Source of the DNA: DATGLG01 sp035294245
Lineage (GTDB): Bacteria; Pseudomonadota; Alphaproteobacteria; JACZXZ01
Assembly (NCBI GenBank): GCA_035294245.1
Contig: DATGLG010000004.1
Coordinates: 62,001 to 126,000, forward strand
Length of the DNA stretch: 64,000 bases
Direction: 5' to 3'
Shown: positions 25,118 to 36,031 of the stretch, in pieces
How positions within the stretch are numbered: the first letter of the stretch is position 1
Layout: each line of letters starts with the position of its first letter
The notes under the pieces: model-generated
The model's database searches: none
What the model saw: the letters and a program-made list of their open reading frames with translations, nothing else
Told to the model about the DNA's origin: nothing
Translations under genes and position numbers: made by a program

Positions 25118-25693
25118 ATGCCGGTGCAAACCACGAATGGGCCAGCCGTGACCCAGGATGTCGCCAACTCCGGTGCCGCCGGCGCCGGCGGGCACGGAAT
25201 TCACTGCGGCACCGACCCGGCGATCGTCACCAACGCGGCGGTGCTGGCCTTCTACGAGTACTGGCTCCGGCTGCGCGGCGGGCGGCGATTTCCGGCCCGC
25301 GCCGATATCGACCCCGTTCATATCCCCCGCCACCTCTCGGGCATCCTTCTCCTCGACGTGCATTACGACCCCCTCGACTTCGAATACCGCATCCTCGGCG
25401 AGGAGGTGATCGCCCGCCTCGGCGACTTGACCGGGCGACGGGTGCGGCAGACGGCGCTCATCAACATCACCTCCTCCGCCTATCGCAATTACTGCGCCGT
25501 CGTCGAATCGGGCCTGCCCCAGTTCCTCGAGGGCGAGGCGGTCCCGGCGGTGCGCAGCGACCGGCCCTATCTCATGTCGCGCGTCCACTGCCCGCTCTCC
25601 TCGGACGGGGCGACGGTCGACAAGATCATCTCCTATGTCTCGTTCCTCGAGCGCAGCGCGCGGCGGCCGCGGCCCGGCGACGGCGCGCGCTGA
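25118..25693 (+). CDS. PAS-domain protein (PAS_5 type)
   Basis: The 191-residue protein is a stand-alone PAS-like domain of the alphaproteobacterial PAS_5 family: FYEYWLRLRGGRRFPARADIDP, then HIPRHLSGILLLDVHYDPLDFEYRILG split over about 45-95, and a C-terminal core ending in VSFLERSARR. Such proteins have no enzymatic output domain, and their ligand and partner are unknown. The ATG at 25118 follows GAGGGA. It is isolated from the upstream lipoprotein by the terminator and is convergent with nth, 12 bp away. Confidence 0.8.
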   Translation: MPVQTTNGPAVTQDVANSGAAGAGGHGIHCGTDPAIVTNAAVLAFYEYWLRLRGGRRFPARADIDPVHIPRHLSGILLLDVHYDPLDFEYRILGEEVIARLGDLTGRRVRQTALINITSSAYRNYCAVVESGLPQFLEGEAVPAVRSDRPYLMSRVHCPLSSDGATVDKIISYVSFLERSARRPRPGDGAR

Positions 25694-25705
25694 CGATGCC
25701 GCAGG

Positions 25706-26341
25706 TCAGGCGACCGTCTTCGCCTTGTAGGCGCAGAGATCGCGGACGACGCAGACCGGACAATCGGGACGCCGCGCCTTGCAGACATAGCGCCCGTGCA
25801 GGATGAGCCAATGATGGGCGTGAAGCTTGTAGTGCTCCGGCACGCGGCGCAGCAGCTTCTCCTCGACCTCGAGCGGCGTCTTTCCCGGGGCTAGGCCGGT
25901 GCGGTTGCCGACCCGGAAAATATGGGTGTCGACGGCGATGGTCGGCTCGCCGAAGGCAACGTTGAGCACGACATTCGCGGTCTTGCGCCCGACCCCAGGC
26001 AGCGCCTCGAGAGCCTCGCGGCTGCATGGCACCTCGCCGCCATGGTTGCGCACGAGCATGTGGGAGAGGGCGATGATGTTCTTGGCCTTGCCGTTATAGA
26101 GGCCGATCGTCCGGATGTAGCGGCGCAACCCCGCCTCGCCGAGCTTGAGCATCTTCTGGGGCGTATCGGCGACGGCGAAGAGCGCCGCGGTCGCCTTGTT
26201 GACGCTGGCGTCCGTCGCCTGCGCCGAGAGCACCACGGCGACGAGGAGCGTATAGGGATTGATATAGCTGAGCTCGCTGCGCGGGTCGGGCCGTTGCGCG
26301 GCGAGTCGGCGGAAGAACTCCTCGATGGCCGGCTTGTTCAT
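25706..26341 (-). CDS. nth: Endonuclease III
   Basis: This bifunctional DNA glycosylase/AP lyase removes oxidised pyrimidines in base excision repair. The 211-residue protein has the helix-hairpin-helix LPGVGRKTANVVLNVAFG with the catalytic Lys, the catalytic Asp in VDTHIFRV, and the C-terminal [4Fe-4S] ligands as C-x6-C-x2-C-x5-C in CKARRPDCPVCVVRDLC. The ATG at 26341 gives the family-typical start; upstream frame extension has no conserved residues. The divergent DUF2244 gene starts 118 bp away. Confidence 0.95.
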   Translation of the reverse strand: MNKPAIEEFFRRLAAQRPDPRSELSYINPYTLLVAVVLSAQATDASVNKATAALFAVADTPQKMLKLGEAGLRRYIRTIGLYNGKAKNIIALSHMLVRNHGGEVPCSREALEALPGVGRKTANVVLNVAFGEPTIAVDTHIFRVGNRTGLAPGKTPLEVEEKLLRRVPEHYKLHAHHWLILHGRYVCKARRPDCPVCVVRDLCAYKAKTVA

Positions 26342-26459
26342 GGCGGCGACTTTACCCGCATCGCAACCGGACCCGAAAGCCGCTTTTGCCCGGCGGCCGC
26401 GCGCCGGAGGTGGTGCCCGCCCTTTACCGCAGGCGCGGCGGCCCCATATGATGGGGCGA

Positions 26460-27002
26460 ATGAGCGAGTCCCCGTCCCCGCCGCGGCCCGCCGGCCGCGT
26501 TTTTTTCGACGCCGTGCTGATGCCCCATCGCAGCCTGAGCCCGACGGGATTCTGGCTGCTGATGGCGCTGATCTCGGGGATCAGCTTCGTCTCGGGCATG
26601 TTCTTCGTGCTCAGAGGCGCCTGGCCGGTGACCGGTTATTTCGGCCTCGACGTGCTCCTCATCTATCTCGCCTTCAAGGCGAGCTACCGCTCGGCCCGGC
26701 TCTACGAGACGATCCGGCTGACCGAGGACGCCCTCGTCGTGGAGCGGGTCGCCCCCTCGGGCAGGCTCCAGCGCTGGAGCTTCCAGCCCTATTGGCTGCG
26801 CGTCGAGATCGACGATCCCCCGGAGCATGACAGCGCCCTCGTCCTCACCTCCCATGGACGGGAGCTCACCATCGGGGCGTTCCTCACCCCCGAGGAGCGC
26901 CTCGAGGTGGCGCGGGCGCTGCGCGACGCCCTCGATCGCTGCCGCAACGCCGGCCGCGAGGCGGCCTGGGCCGCCGATACGGGCGCCTCGCCCGCAGGCT
27001 GA
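26460..27002 (+). CDS. DUF2244 family membrane protein
   Basis: The 180-residue protein has two adjacent membrane segments (about 33-75, LMALISGISFVSGMFFVLRG and VTGYFGLDVLLIYLAF) preceded by the typical DAVLMPHRSLSPTGF and followed by a cytoplasmic beta domain (RLTEDALVVERV, LQRWSFQPYWLRVEID). This arrangement matches DUF2244, a family of unknown function widespread in Alphaproteobacteria and often near nth. Three in-frame ATGs (26448, 26451, 26460) are available; 26460 is chosen because GGGGCGA lies just upstream. Confidence 0.82.
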   Translation: MSESPSPPRPAGRVFFDAVLMPHRSLSPTGFWLLMALISGISFVSGMFFVLRGAWPVTGYFGLDVLLIYLAFKASYRSARLYETIRLTEDALVVERVAPSGRLQRWSFQPYWLRVEIDDPPEHDSALVLTSHGRELTIGAFLTPEERLEVARALRDALDRCRNAGREAAWAADTGASPAG

Positions 27003-27015
27003 GCGGCACCACCCG

Positions 27016-27822
27016 TTAGAATCCGAGCACGTCGCGCATGGTGTAGAGGCCGGGGGCCTTGCCCTGGGTCCAGAGGGCCGCACGCACCGCCCCCTGGGCA
27101 TAGATCTGCCGCCCCCCGGCGCGGTGGGTGAGCTCGAGGCGCTCGCCCTCGCCGGCGAAGACGACCGTGTGATCGCCGACGACGTCGCCCCCGCGCAGCA
27201 CGGCGAAACCGATATTCCCCGCCACCCGCGGCCCGGTATGGCCGTCGCGCGCGCGCTGAGCCACGGCATCGAGAGCGACCCCGCGGCCCTTGGCCGCGGC
27301 CCGCCCCAGGCCGAGCGCCGTGCCCGAGGGCGCGTCGACCTTGTGGCGATGGTGCATCTCGACGATCTCGATGTCATAGCGCGCATCGAGGCTGGCCGAG
27401 ACCCGCTCGACGAGGGCCATGAGCAGATTGACGCCAATGCTCATATTCGGCGACCAGACGACGGCCACCCTCTGCGCCGCGAGACGGATGACCTCCTCGG
27501 CCTCGGCGCCGAGCCCGGTGGTGCCGACGACCAGCATCGTCTCATTGGCGGCGGCGAGCGAGGCATGCGCCTGGGTCGCGGCCGGCGTGGTGAAATCGAT
27601 GACGGCCTCGGCGCGGGCGAAGAGGGCCGCGGCGTCGTCGCCGACCCGGATGCCGAGGGGCTCGAGCCCGGCGAGCTCGCCGATGTCGCGGCCAATCGCG
27701 TGATGGCCCGGCGCCTCGCTGCCGCCGGCGAGCCTGCACTGGGCGTTCCCCACGATTTCCCGGACCAGCATCTGGCCCATGCGGCCCGCGCAGCCGACGA
27801 CACCGATCCGCATCTCCGCCAT
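27016..27822 (-). CDS. dapB: 4-hydroxy-tetrahydrodipicolinate reductase
   Basis: DapB carries out the second step of the diaminopimelate/lysine branch, using NAD(P)H. The 268-residue protein has the nucleotide loop VVGCAGRMGQ, the GTTGL motif, and the catalytic segment EMHHRHKVDAPSGTA with His and Lys. Length and motifs are standard. It stands 83 bp downstream of dnaJ on the same strand, which is a frequent alphaproteobacterial order (dnaK-dnaJ-dapB), so read-through from the heat-shock operon is possible. Confidence 0.96.
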   Translation of the reverse strand: MAEMRIGVVGCAGRMGQMLVREIVGNAQCRLAGGSEAPGHHAIGRDIGELAGLEPLGIRVGDDAAALFARAEAVIDFTTPAATQAHASLAAANETMLVVGTTGLGAEAEEVIRLAAQRVAVVWSPNMSIGVNLLMALVERVSASLDARYDIEIVEMHHRHKVDAPSGTALGLGRAAAKGRGVALDAVAQRARDGHTGPRVAGNIGFAVLRGGDVVGDHTVVFAGEGERLELTHRAGGRQIYAQGAVRAALWTQGKAPGLYTMRDVLGF

Positions 27823-27905
27823 GGAAGACTCCTCCCTCGCCTGCCGTGAGTCCCGCCGGGGTTTAGCACGGGGCGGGGGCGGCCGGGAGGGCTTTTACCG
27901 CGGCG

Positions 27906-29042
27906 CTACTCGGTGAGGTCGTCCCAGAGCTCGCGCACCTTGGCGAAGAAGCCGGCGGATTCGGGGCTGTTCGACTTGCCGCCGCCGGCCTCCTCGAACT
28001 CGCGCAGGAGATCGCGCTGGCGCTTGCTGAGATTGACCGGCGTCTCCACCACCGCCTCGATATACATGTCGCCGCGCCCATTCGAGCGCAGTACCGACAT
28101 GCCCTTGCCGCGCAGGCGGAACTGGTGGGAGGTCTGGGTGCCCGCGGGGACGTTCACCCGCGCGCGGGTGCCGTCGACGGCGGGCACCTCGATGGTGCCG
28201 CCGAGGGCGGCCGTCGTCATCGGGATCGGCACGCGGCAGAAGATGTTGGCGCCGTCGCGGCGGAAGAAGAGATGCGGCTTGATGGAGAGGAAGATGTAGA
28301 GGTCGCCCGCGGGCGCGCCGCGCAGCCCCGCCTCGCCCTCGCCGGCCAGGCGAATGCGCGTGCCGTCCTCGACGCCCGCGGGAATGGAGACCGAGAGCGT
28401 CTTCTCGCGCGCGACGCGGCCGCTGCCGTGGCAGACGCGACAGGGGTCGCGGATGACGCGGCCGGAGCCCTGGCAGGTCGGGCAGGTGCGCTCGATGGTG
28501 AAGAAGCCCTGCTGCGCGCGCACGCGCCCATGGCCGTGGCAGGTCTGGCAGGTCGCCGGCTGCGATCCACCCTCCCCGCCCGAGCCGTTGCACGACTCGC
28601 ACATGACCGAGGTGGGCACGCGGACCTTGGCCTGGCTGCCGCGGAAGGCCTCTTCGAGGGTGATCTCGAGATTGTAGCGGAGATCGGCGCCCCGCGCCGC
28701 GGTCTGGCCGCGGCGGCGGCTGCCGCTGAACTCGCCGAACATCTCGTCGAAGATGTCGGCGAAGCCGCTCGAGAAATCGAAGCCCCCGGCGCGGAAGCCG
28801 CCGGCGCCGCCATTCGCCTCGAAGGCGGCGTGGCCGAAGCGGTCATAGGCGGCGCGCTTCTGATCGTCCTTGAGGACGTCGTAGGCTTCGTTGATCTCCT
28901 TGAACTTGTGCTCGGCCGCCTTGTCGCCCGGGTTGCGGTCCGGGTGATATTGCATCGCCAGCTTCCGGTAGGCCTTCTTGATGTCCTCCGGGCCAGCCCC
29001 GCGCGCGACGCCAAGCGTCTCGTAGTAATCGGCCTTGGCCAT
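27906..29042 (-). CDS. dnaJ: Chaperone DnaJ (Hsp40)
   Basis: DnaJ delivers unfolded proteins to DnaK and stimulates its ATPase. The 378-residue protein has the J domain (1-70, with HPDRNPGDK), a Gly/Phe-rich linker (FEANGGAGGFRAGGFDFSSG), four CxxCxGxG zinc motifs (about 140-205) and the C-terminal substrate-binding domains. It follows dnaK by 85 bp, which contain a perfect 10-bp hairpin but no T tract. Confidence 0.97.
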   Translation of the reverse strand: MAKADYYETLGVARGAGPEDIKKAYRKLAMQYHPDRNPGDKAAEHKFKEINEAYDVLKDDQKRAAYDRFGHAAFEANGGAGGFRAGGFDFSSGFADIFDEMFGEFSGSRRRGQTAARGADLRYNLEITLEEAFRGSQAKVRVPTSVMCESCNGSGGEGGSQPATCQTCHGHGRVRAQQGFFTIERTCPTCQGSGRVIRDPCRVCHGSGRVAREKTLSVSIPAGVEDGTRIRLAGEGEAGLRGAPAGDLYIFLSIKPHLFFRRDGANIFCRVPIPMTTAALGGTIEVPAVDGTRARVNVPAGTQTSHQFRLRGKGMSVLRSNGRGDMYIEAVVETPVNLSKRQRDLLREFEEAGGGKSNSPESAGFFAKVRELWDDLTE

Positions 29043-29064
29043 CGTCCCGTCACTCGAACATGGA

Positions 29065-29096
29065 GCCGCCCCGGAACCTGGACGGACCGGGGCGGC
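29065..29096 (-). repeat. Intercistronic hairpin between dnaK and dnaJ
   Basis: GCCGCCCCGG (29065-29074) and CCGGGGCGGC (29087-29096) form a perfect 10-bp G+C stem with a 12-base loop in the dnaK-dnaJ gap. There is no following T run on either strand, so it is not a classical terminator. It may protect the dnaK 3' end or lower dnaJ expression. Confidence 0.6.
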
Positions 29097-29127
29097 GCCG
29101 TTGTCTTACGCCTGCTTCAGCACCGGC

Positions 29128-31086
<1,959 letters not shown>

Positions 31087-31446
31087 GATTCCTATCCTCT
31101 TGCGGCGGACCCTCTCGGCCTGTAGCAGCGCCGATCGGGCCCCCTGGATGATTGCCTATGAACCGTTCTCGACTGAACCGTTCGCGAAACCCTGATCGAA
31201 AGGGGTGTGGACCTCGGGGTGAGATATGGGGTGGCGACGAGGGGGCTGCAAGCCGGGGGACGGGCTCGATTCAACGGAAACCCGCCGCCAGGCCCCCTCT
31301 TGGCGTCCGGCTCCCCTCCCCGTTCCCAGGCGCCGGGACGATGACGACCGGCAGCATGACGTGGGGAGCCGAGCGAATCAAGAACCCGCGCGGACGGCGC
31401 CGTCACCGCCAAATCGCCGAAGCGACTCCCCGATACGGCGAGGGCG
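31087..31446 (-). other. dnaK leader and promoter region
   Basis: This 360-bp gap between grpE and dnaK has no convincing coding frame. It contains the sigma32 promoter (31224-31252), a leader of about 130 bases, and two tandem copies of TGAACCGTTC (31159-31168 and 31174-31183). Each copy includes the imperfect dyad GAACCGTTC. No CIRCE element (TTAGCACTC with its inverse) is present. Confidence 0.6.
31224..31252 (-). promoter_or_regulatory. Sigma32 (RpoH) promoter of dnaK
   Basis: Read on the minus strand, CTTGCA (31252-31247), a 15-base spacer and CCCCATAT (31231-31224) match the RpoH consensus CTTGAA / CCCCATNT at 5 of 6 and 8 of 8. Initiation would be near 31217, giving a leader of about 130 bases before dnaK. 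Confidence 0.75.
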
Positions 31447-32148
31447 TCAGATCGTCGTATCGACCTTGAGGCCCGCGTCGTCATTGGCGCCGCCGCCGCT
31501 CGCGGCCTTGGCGACGCCGACCATGGCCGGACGCAGCAGGCGGTCATGGATGACGTAGCCGGGGGCGAGGACCTGCGCCACGACACCCGGCGGGTAGTCC
31601 GTCGACGGCACCTCGAAGAGGGCCTGATGAAAATTATGATCGAAGGGCTGACCCAGAGGATCGATCTTCTTGATGCCGTAGCGCTCGAACAGGGCCTGGA
31701 GCTCGCGCTCGACGAGCTCGACGCCGGCGGCGAGCTTGTCGAGGAGCGCATCGTCCTGGCGCCTTTCGGCGGGGATCGCCTCGAGCGCACGGCGCAGATT
31801 GTCGGGCGCGGTGAGCACGTCCTTGGCGAAATTGGCGATGGCGTATTTCGCGGTGTCCTCCACCTCCCGCCGGGCGCGGCGACGGGTATTCTCCGTCTCG
31901 GCCAGCGCGCGGAGGAGCTGATCCTTGAGCTGAGCCACCTCCCCTTCGAGCACGGCGATGCGCGCCTCCGCCGCGGCAGCGATGGTGGCCGCCGTCGCCT
32001 CAGCCCCAGCCCTTTCGGGGGCGTCACCGGTCGCAGCGTCGCTTTCCGGCGCAGCCTTCTCCGCCGCCTCCGGCTCGTCGTTCCTGGGCTTGCCACTCTT
32101 CGACACCGTGGAGAAAGTGGGTTCGCGACGTTCGTTCCAATCGGACAT
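31447..32148 (-). CDS. grpE: Nucleotide exchange factor GrpE
   Basis: GrpE releases ADP from DnaK. The 233-residue protein has a low-complexity acidic Ala-rich N-terminus (about 1-65), a long coiled coil (about 65-110, ARIAVLEGEVAQLKDQLLRA), and the C-terminal beta domain with NFHQALFEVPS and VLAPGYVIHDRLLRPAMV. The length is at the long end for the family because of the N-terminal region. It follows hrcA by 18 bp, so hrcA-grpE form one operon. Its own heat-shock promoter was not found. Confidence 0.95.
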   Translation of the reverse strand: MSDWNERREPTFSTVSKSGKPRNDEPEAAEKAAPESDAATGDAPERAGAEATAATIAAAAEARIAVLEGEVAQLKDQLLRALAETENTRRRARREVEDTAKYAIANFAKDVLTAPDNLRRALEAIPAERRQDDALLDKLAAGVELVERELQALFERYGIKKIDPLGQPFDHNFHQALFEVPSTDYPPGVVAQVLAPGYVIHDRLLRPAMVGVAKAASGGGANDDAGLKVDTTI

Positions 32149-32166
32149 GTTCGACCTAACCTCGAC

Positions 32167-33246
32167 TCAACCTAGTATCCGCCCGATCACCTTTGCGGTG
32201 TAGTCGACCATCGGAATGATGCGGGCATAATTGATTCGCGTGGGCCCGATGACGCCGATGGCGCCCAGGATCTTCTCACGACTATTGCCGAAGGGCGCGA
32301 TGATCATCGAGCAGCCGGCATGGGAGAACAGGTTGTTCTCCGCCCCGATGAAAATCTGGACGCCTCCCGCATGACTCGTCGCCTCGATAAGGCGCAGCAG
32401 GCTCTCCTTGGTCTCGAGGACGGCGAAAAGCGCACGAATCTTCTCGAGATCGTCGAGGACATGCACATCCTCCAGCAACTTGGACTGGCCGCGGACGATA
32501 AGCACACCGGCGGGTCCATCGCCGGACGGCACGGCCAGGCCCGCCTCCACAACCCTGCTGGTGAGCTCGTCGAGCTCGGCCCGGCGCGCCTCGAGCTCGG
32601 CCAGGATCTCCTTGCGCGCCTCGTCGAGGGTGCGCCCGGCGAGACGCGCGTTGAGGTAGTTGCTCGCCTGCGCAAGGGCGGAGAGCGGCATGCCCGGCGG
32701 CAGATCGATGACGCGGTTCTCGACCAGCCCGTCGCCGTTCACCAGCACCACGAGGGCGCGGCCGCCGCCGAGGCTCACGAACTCGATATGCTTCAACGCC
32801 GCATCGCTCTTCGGCGCCACCACGAGGCCGGCGCAATGGGAGAGGCCGGAGAGCATCTCGGTCGCCTCCTCCAGCACCTGGGGAAGGCTGCGCCCCGCCG
32901 CCTTGCACTGGCTTTCGATGGTCTGCCTCTCTTCCTCGCCGATGCCGCCGATCTCGAGCAGGCCGTTGACGAAGAGCCGCAAGCCGGCATCGGTCGGAAG
33001 CCGCCCCGCCGATGTATGGGGCGCGAAGAGCAGGCCCGCCTCCTCGAGATCCGACATCACGTTGCGGATCGTCGCCGAGGACAGGGTCATCCCCATCTGG
33101 CGCGAGATCGTGCGCGAGCCGACCGGCGCGCCCGTTTCCAGATAGCCATCGACGATATGGCGCAAGACCTCGCGCGCCCGCTCATTGATGGGAATCTCGG
33201 TGCTCAGGTCCCGGCCTTTTCCGGATGACTGGTTTACTGCAACCAC
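32167..33246 (-). CDS. hrcA: Heat-inducible transcription repressor HrcA
   Basis: HrcA represses groESL and other chaperone genes by binding CIRCE elements. The 359-residue protein has an N-terminal winged helix (about 15-95, GSRTISRQMGMTLSSATIRN, then DLEEAGLLFAPHTSAGRLPT) and the GAF-like C-terminal domain ending in RINYARIIPMVDYTAKVIG. GTG at 33246 is chosen as start because GGAG lies seven bases upstream; a longer frame has no support. No CIRCE element is seen upstream of hrcA or dnaK, so its targets are likely elsewhere. It is divergent from rph. Confidence 0.94.
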   Translation of the reverse strand: MVAVNQSSGKGRDLSTEIPINERAREVLRHIVDGYLETGAPVGSRTISRQMGMTLSSATIRNVMSDLEEAGLLFAPHTSAGRLPTDAGLRLFVNGLLEIGGIGEEERQTIESQCKAAGRSLPQVLEEATEMLSGLSHCAGLVVAPKSDAALKHIEFVSLGGGRALVVLVNGDGLVENRVIDLPPGMPLSALAQASNYLNARLAGRTLDEARKEILAELEARRAELDELTSRVVEAGLAVPSGDGPAGVLIVRGQSKLLEDVHVLDDLEKIRALFAVLETKESLLRLIEATSHAGGVQIFIGAENNLFSHAGCSMIIAPFGNSREKILGAIGVIGPTRINYARIIPMVDYTAKVIGRILG

Positions 33247-33444
33247 ACGCAATCTCCGCGCCGGCCATGCCGCGCGCCGACCGAAATCTCGTTTTCGTCT
33301 TCGCAATGGGCTGGAATGTAGTGATCGGGTCCCGGAGCGTCAATGTGGGGTGCCCGGAAGGGACACCGGCGCGGTGGACGAGGCCGGGCGACGGAGGCTA
33401 GTTTAGGGGCCGTCTTGCCCCTGCCGCTCCCAAGGATTTCCCCA

Positions 33445-34164
33445 ATGCGACCCTCAGGCCGTGCCGCCGACGAGCTCCGCCCGATCCGACTCGAGCCGGG
33501 CTTCAGCAAATACGCCGAGGGCTCCTGCCTCGCCCGCTTCGGCGACACCCATGTGCTGTGCACCGCCTCGATCGAGGAGCGGGTGCCGCCGCATCTGCGC
33601 AACAGCGGCACCGGCTGGGTGACGGCGGAATACGGCATGCTGCCACGCTCGACCGGCCAGCGCACCGATCGCGAGGCCGCCCGCGGCCGGCAGAGCGGCC
33701 GCACCATGGAGATCCAGCGCCTGATCGGCCGCGCCCTGCGCGCCGTTACCGATCTTACCGGCTTCGGCGAGCGCTCCATTCGCGTCGATTGCGACGTGAT
33801 CCAGGCCGACGGCGGGACCCGCACGGCCGCGATCACCGGGAGCTATGTGGCGCTTCACCTCGCCTTTCAGCATTTAATCAAGACCGGGCTCCTCGACCGG
33901 GTACCGCTTGCGGATCAGGTCGCCGCCGTTTCCTGTGGCATCGTCAAGGGCGTGCCGGTGATCGATCTGGACTACGTGGAGGATAGCGGCGCCGAGGCCG
34001 ATGCCAATTTCGTGCTGACGGCCGCCGGGCGGATTGTCGAGATCCAGGGCACCGCGGAGAAGCACCCCTTTTCCCGCGCGGCCTTTGGGGCCCTCCTCGA
34101 TCTGGCGGAAAAGGGGATCGCCGAGCTCGCCCGCCTGCAGCGGGAGGCCTTGAGGCTCCCCTGA
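33445..34164 (+). CDS. rph: Ribonuclease PH
   Basis: RNase PH trims tRNA 3' ends phosphorolytically. The 239-residue protein has the typical start MRPSGRAADELRPIRLEPGF, the active-site segment RTDREAARGRQSGRTMEIQR and IDLDYVEDSGAEADANFV, and standard length. The ATG at 33445 follows AAGGA. rdgB begins 8 bp after the stop and hemW overlaps rdgB, so the three form an operon, as in many Alphaproteobacteria, divergent from hrcA. Confidence 0.97.
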   Translation: MRPSGRAADELRPIRLEPGFSKYAEGSCLARFGDTHVLCTASIEERVPPHLRNSGTGWVTAEYGMLPRSTGQRTDREAARGRQSGRTMEIQRLIGRALRAVTDLTGFGERSIRVDCDVIQADGGTRTAAITGSYVALHLAFQHLIKTGLLDRVPLADQVAAVSCGIVKGVPVIDLDYVEDSGAEADANFVLTAAGRIVEIQGTAEKHPFSRAAFGALLDLAEKGIAELARLQREALRLP

Positions 34165-34172
34165 GCGCCGAG

Positions 34173-34823
34173 ATGCCCCGATGCCGGGATGCTCCGATGA
34201 GAGCGAAAATGCCGAGCCATCCGGCCGCCCGGCGGTTTTCCGGGGAGCGCCTCGTGATCGCCACGCACAACGCCGGCAAGCTGCGGGAGATCGGCGATCT
34301 GCTGCGGCCCTACGCCGCCGAGATGATCGGCGCCGGCGCCCTCGGCCTTCCCGAGCCGGAAGAGACGGGGACGAGCTTCGTCGCCAATGCCGAGCTCAAG
34401 GCCCGTGCCGCGGCGCGCGCGAACGGAATGCCCGCGCTCGCCGATGATTCTGGATTGGTCGTTCCGGCACTCGGTGGGGCCCCCGGCATCTATTCGGCCC
34501 GCTGGGCCGGTCCCGGGCGCGACTTCGCCGCGGCAATGGCGCGCGTCGAGGCGGAGCTGGCCGGAAAGGCGGACCGGCGCGCCCATTTCGTCTGCGCCTT
34601 GAGCCTCGCCTGGCCGGACGGCCATGTGGAGAGCGTCGAAGGCCGCGCCGAAGGTCGCCTCGTCTTTCCGCCGCGGGGCGACAAAGGCTTCGGCTATGAC
34701 CCGATCTTCCTTCCGGCGGGCCACGACCTCACCTATGGGGAGATGGAACCTGCCGTCAAGCATGCGATCAGCCACCGCGCCGCCGCCTTCCGCAAGCTGA
34801 TCGCGGCCTGCTTCGCCCCATGA
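34173..34823 (+). CDS. rdgB: RdgB/HAM1 family non-canonical purine NTP pyrophosphatase
   Basis: The enzyme hydrolyses dITP, XTP and related nucleotides to keep them out of DNA. Motifs of the family are present: IATHNAGKLREI, ALADDSGLVVPALGGAPGIY, and DKGFGYDPIFLP. The conserved part begins about 26 residues after this ATG, so ATGs at 34197 or 34209 may be the true start; none has a strong ribosome site. The stop overlaps the hemW start as ATGA, indicating translational coupling. Confidence 0.95.
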   Translation: MPRCRDAPMRAKMPSHPAARRFSGERLVIATHNAGKLREIGDLLRPYAAEMIGAGALGLPEPEETGTSFVANAELKARAAARANGMPALADDSGLVVPALGGAPGIYSARWAGPGRDFAAAMARVEAELAGKADRRAHFVCALSLAWPDGHVESVEGRAEGRLVFPPRGDKGFGYDPIFLPAGHDLTYGEMEPAVKHAISHRAAAFRKLIAACFAP

Positions 34824-36016
34824 CCGAGGCGCTTGCCCGGAGGGCGGCGCGGCGCGACACCGGTGCGGCCGAGCGCCTGGCCATCTATGTCCATTGGCCG
34901 TTCTGCCTCGCGAAATGCCCCTATTGCGACTTCAACAGCCATGTCCGAGAGCGCATCGACCAGGCGCGCTGGCGGCGGGCCCTGCTGGCCGAGCTCGATC
35001 ATTACGCCGAGGAAACGAAGGGCCGGAGGGTTGCGAGCCTCTTCTTCGGCGGGGGGACGCCCTCGCTGATGGCGCCAGAGACCGTTGCTGCCGTGATCGA
35101 TCGCGTGCGGGCCCATTGGCCGCAGCCCGACGATCCCGAGATCACCCTCGAGGCCAATCCCACCTCGGTCGAGGCCGGGCGCCTCGCAAGCTTCGCCGCA
35201 GCGGGCGTCAATCGGATCTCTCTCGGCGTCCAGGCTCTCGATGACGACGCCCTCCGCTTCCTCGGCCGCCGCCATTCGAGCGCTGAGGCGCGCGCGGCCC
35301 TCGCCCTCGCCCATCGGCATTTCCGGCGCGTCAGCTTTGACCTCATCTATGCCCGTCCCGGGCAGACCGTCCCCGCCTGGCGGGGCGAGCTCGCTCGCGC
35401 GCTCGCCCATGCTGGTGGCCATCTCTCGCTTTATCAGCTCACGATCGAGCCGGAGACGGCTTTCGCCCAGGCCTTCGCCCGGGGCGATCTCGCTCTCCCT
35501 GACGAGTCCACGGCGAGCGCGCTTTACGAGGTGACCGGCGAAGCTCTTGCCGCGGCGGGATTCCATGCCTACGAGATCTCGAATTATGCGCGGCCGGGCG
35601 AGGAGTCGCGCCATAACCTCGCCTATTGGCGCTACGACGATTATGTGGGCGTCGGACCCGGCGCCCATGGGCGCCTTACCATCGGCGCGCAAAAGATCGC
35701 GACGCGCCAGCACCGCGCCCCGGAAATCTGGCTCGAGCGGGTCGAGCGTCATGGCCATGCCACCCAGGGCCGGGCCGAGCTTTCGGCCGAAGAGCGCCTC
35801 GAGGAGCTGCTGATGATGGGGCTGCGCCTTGCCGAGGGTGTGGGGCGCGCGCGCTTTCGGCGCGAGACGGGCGCTTCTCTCGAGGAGCGGCTGGACCCCG
35901 TGCGGCTGGCGGATCTGATCGAGGGTGGGTTTCTTGTCCTTGATGGGCAGGGCCTCCGCGCGACCACCGCCGGACGCCTGCGGCTGAACGCCATCCTCGC
36001 CGCTTTGCTCGCCTGA
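34820..36016 (+). CDS. hemW: Radical SAM heme chaperone HemW
   Basis: HemW binds heme and SAM and delivers heme to respiratory proteins; it was formerly annotated as coproporphyrinogen III oxidase. The 398-residue protein has the cluster motif C-x3-C-x2-C in FCLAKCPYCDFNSH, the FFGGGTPSL motif, LEANPTSVEAGRL and a C-terminal winged-helix-like region. It overlaps rdgB by 4 bp. Its stop is 15 bp from the convergent stop of the LpoA-like gene. Confidence 0.93.
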   Translation: MTEALARRAARRDTGAAERLAIYVHWPFCLAKCPYCDFNSHVRERIDQARWRRALLAELDHYAEETKGRRVASLFFGGGTPSLMAPETVAAVIDRVRAHWPQPDDPEITLEANPTSVEAGRLASFAAAGVNRISLGVQALDDDALRFLGRRHSSAEARAALALAHRHFRRVSFDLIYARPGQTVPAWRGELARALAHAGGHLSLYQLTIEPETAFAQAFARGDLALPDESTASALYEVTGEALAAAGFHAYEISNYARPGEESRHNLAYWRYDDYVGVGPGAHGRLTIGAQKIATRQHRAPEIWLERVERHGHATQGRAELSAEERLEELLMMGLRLAEGVGRARFRRETGASLEERLDPVRLADLIEGGFLVLDGQGLRATTAGRLRLNAILAALLA

Positions 36017-36031
36017 GGAGAGCGAAGGGCT

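Noticed and set aside
33343..33350. ATGTGGGG on the hrcA side, reading CCCCACAT on the minus strand as a sigma32 -10 element
   Set aside because: No CTTG-type -35 occurs at 13-17 bases upstream, so it is not kept as a promoter.
31087..33445. CIRCE operators for HrcA
   Set aside because: TTAGCACTC and its inverse were looked for upstream of dnaK, grpE and hrcA and are absent.
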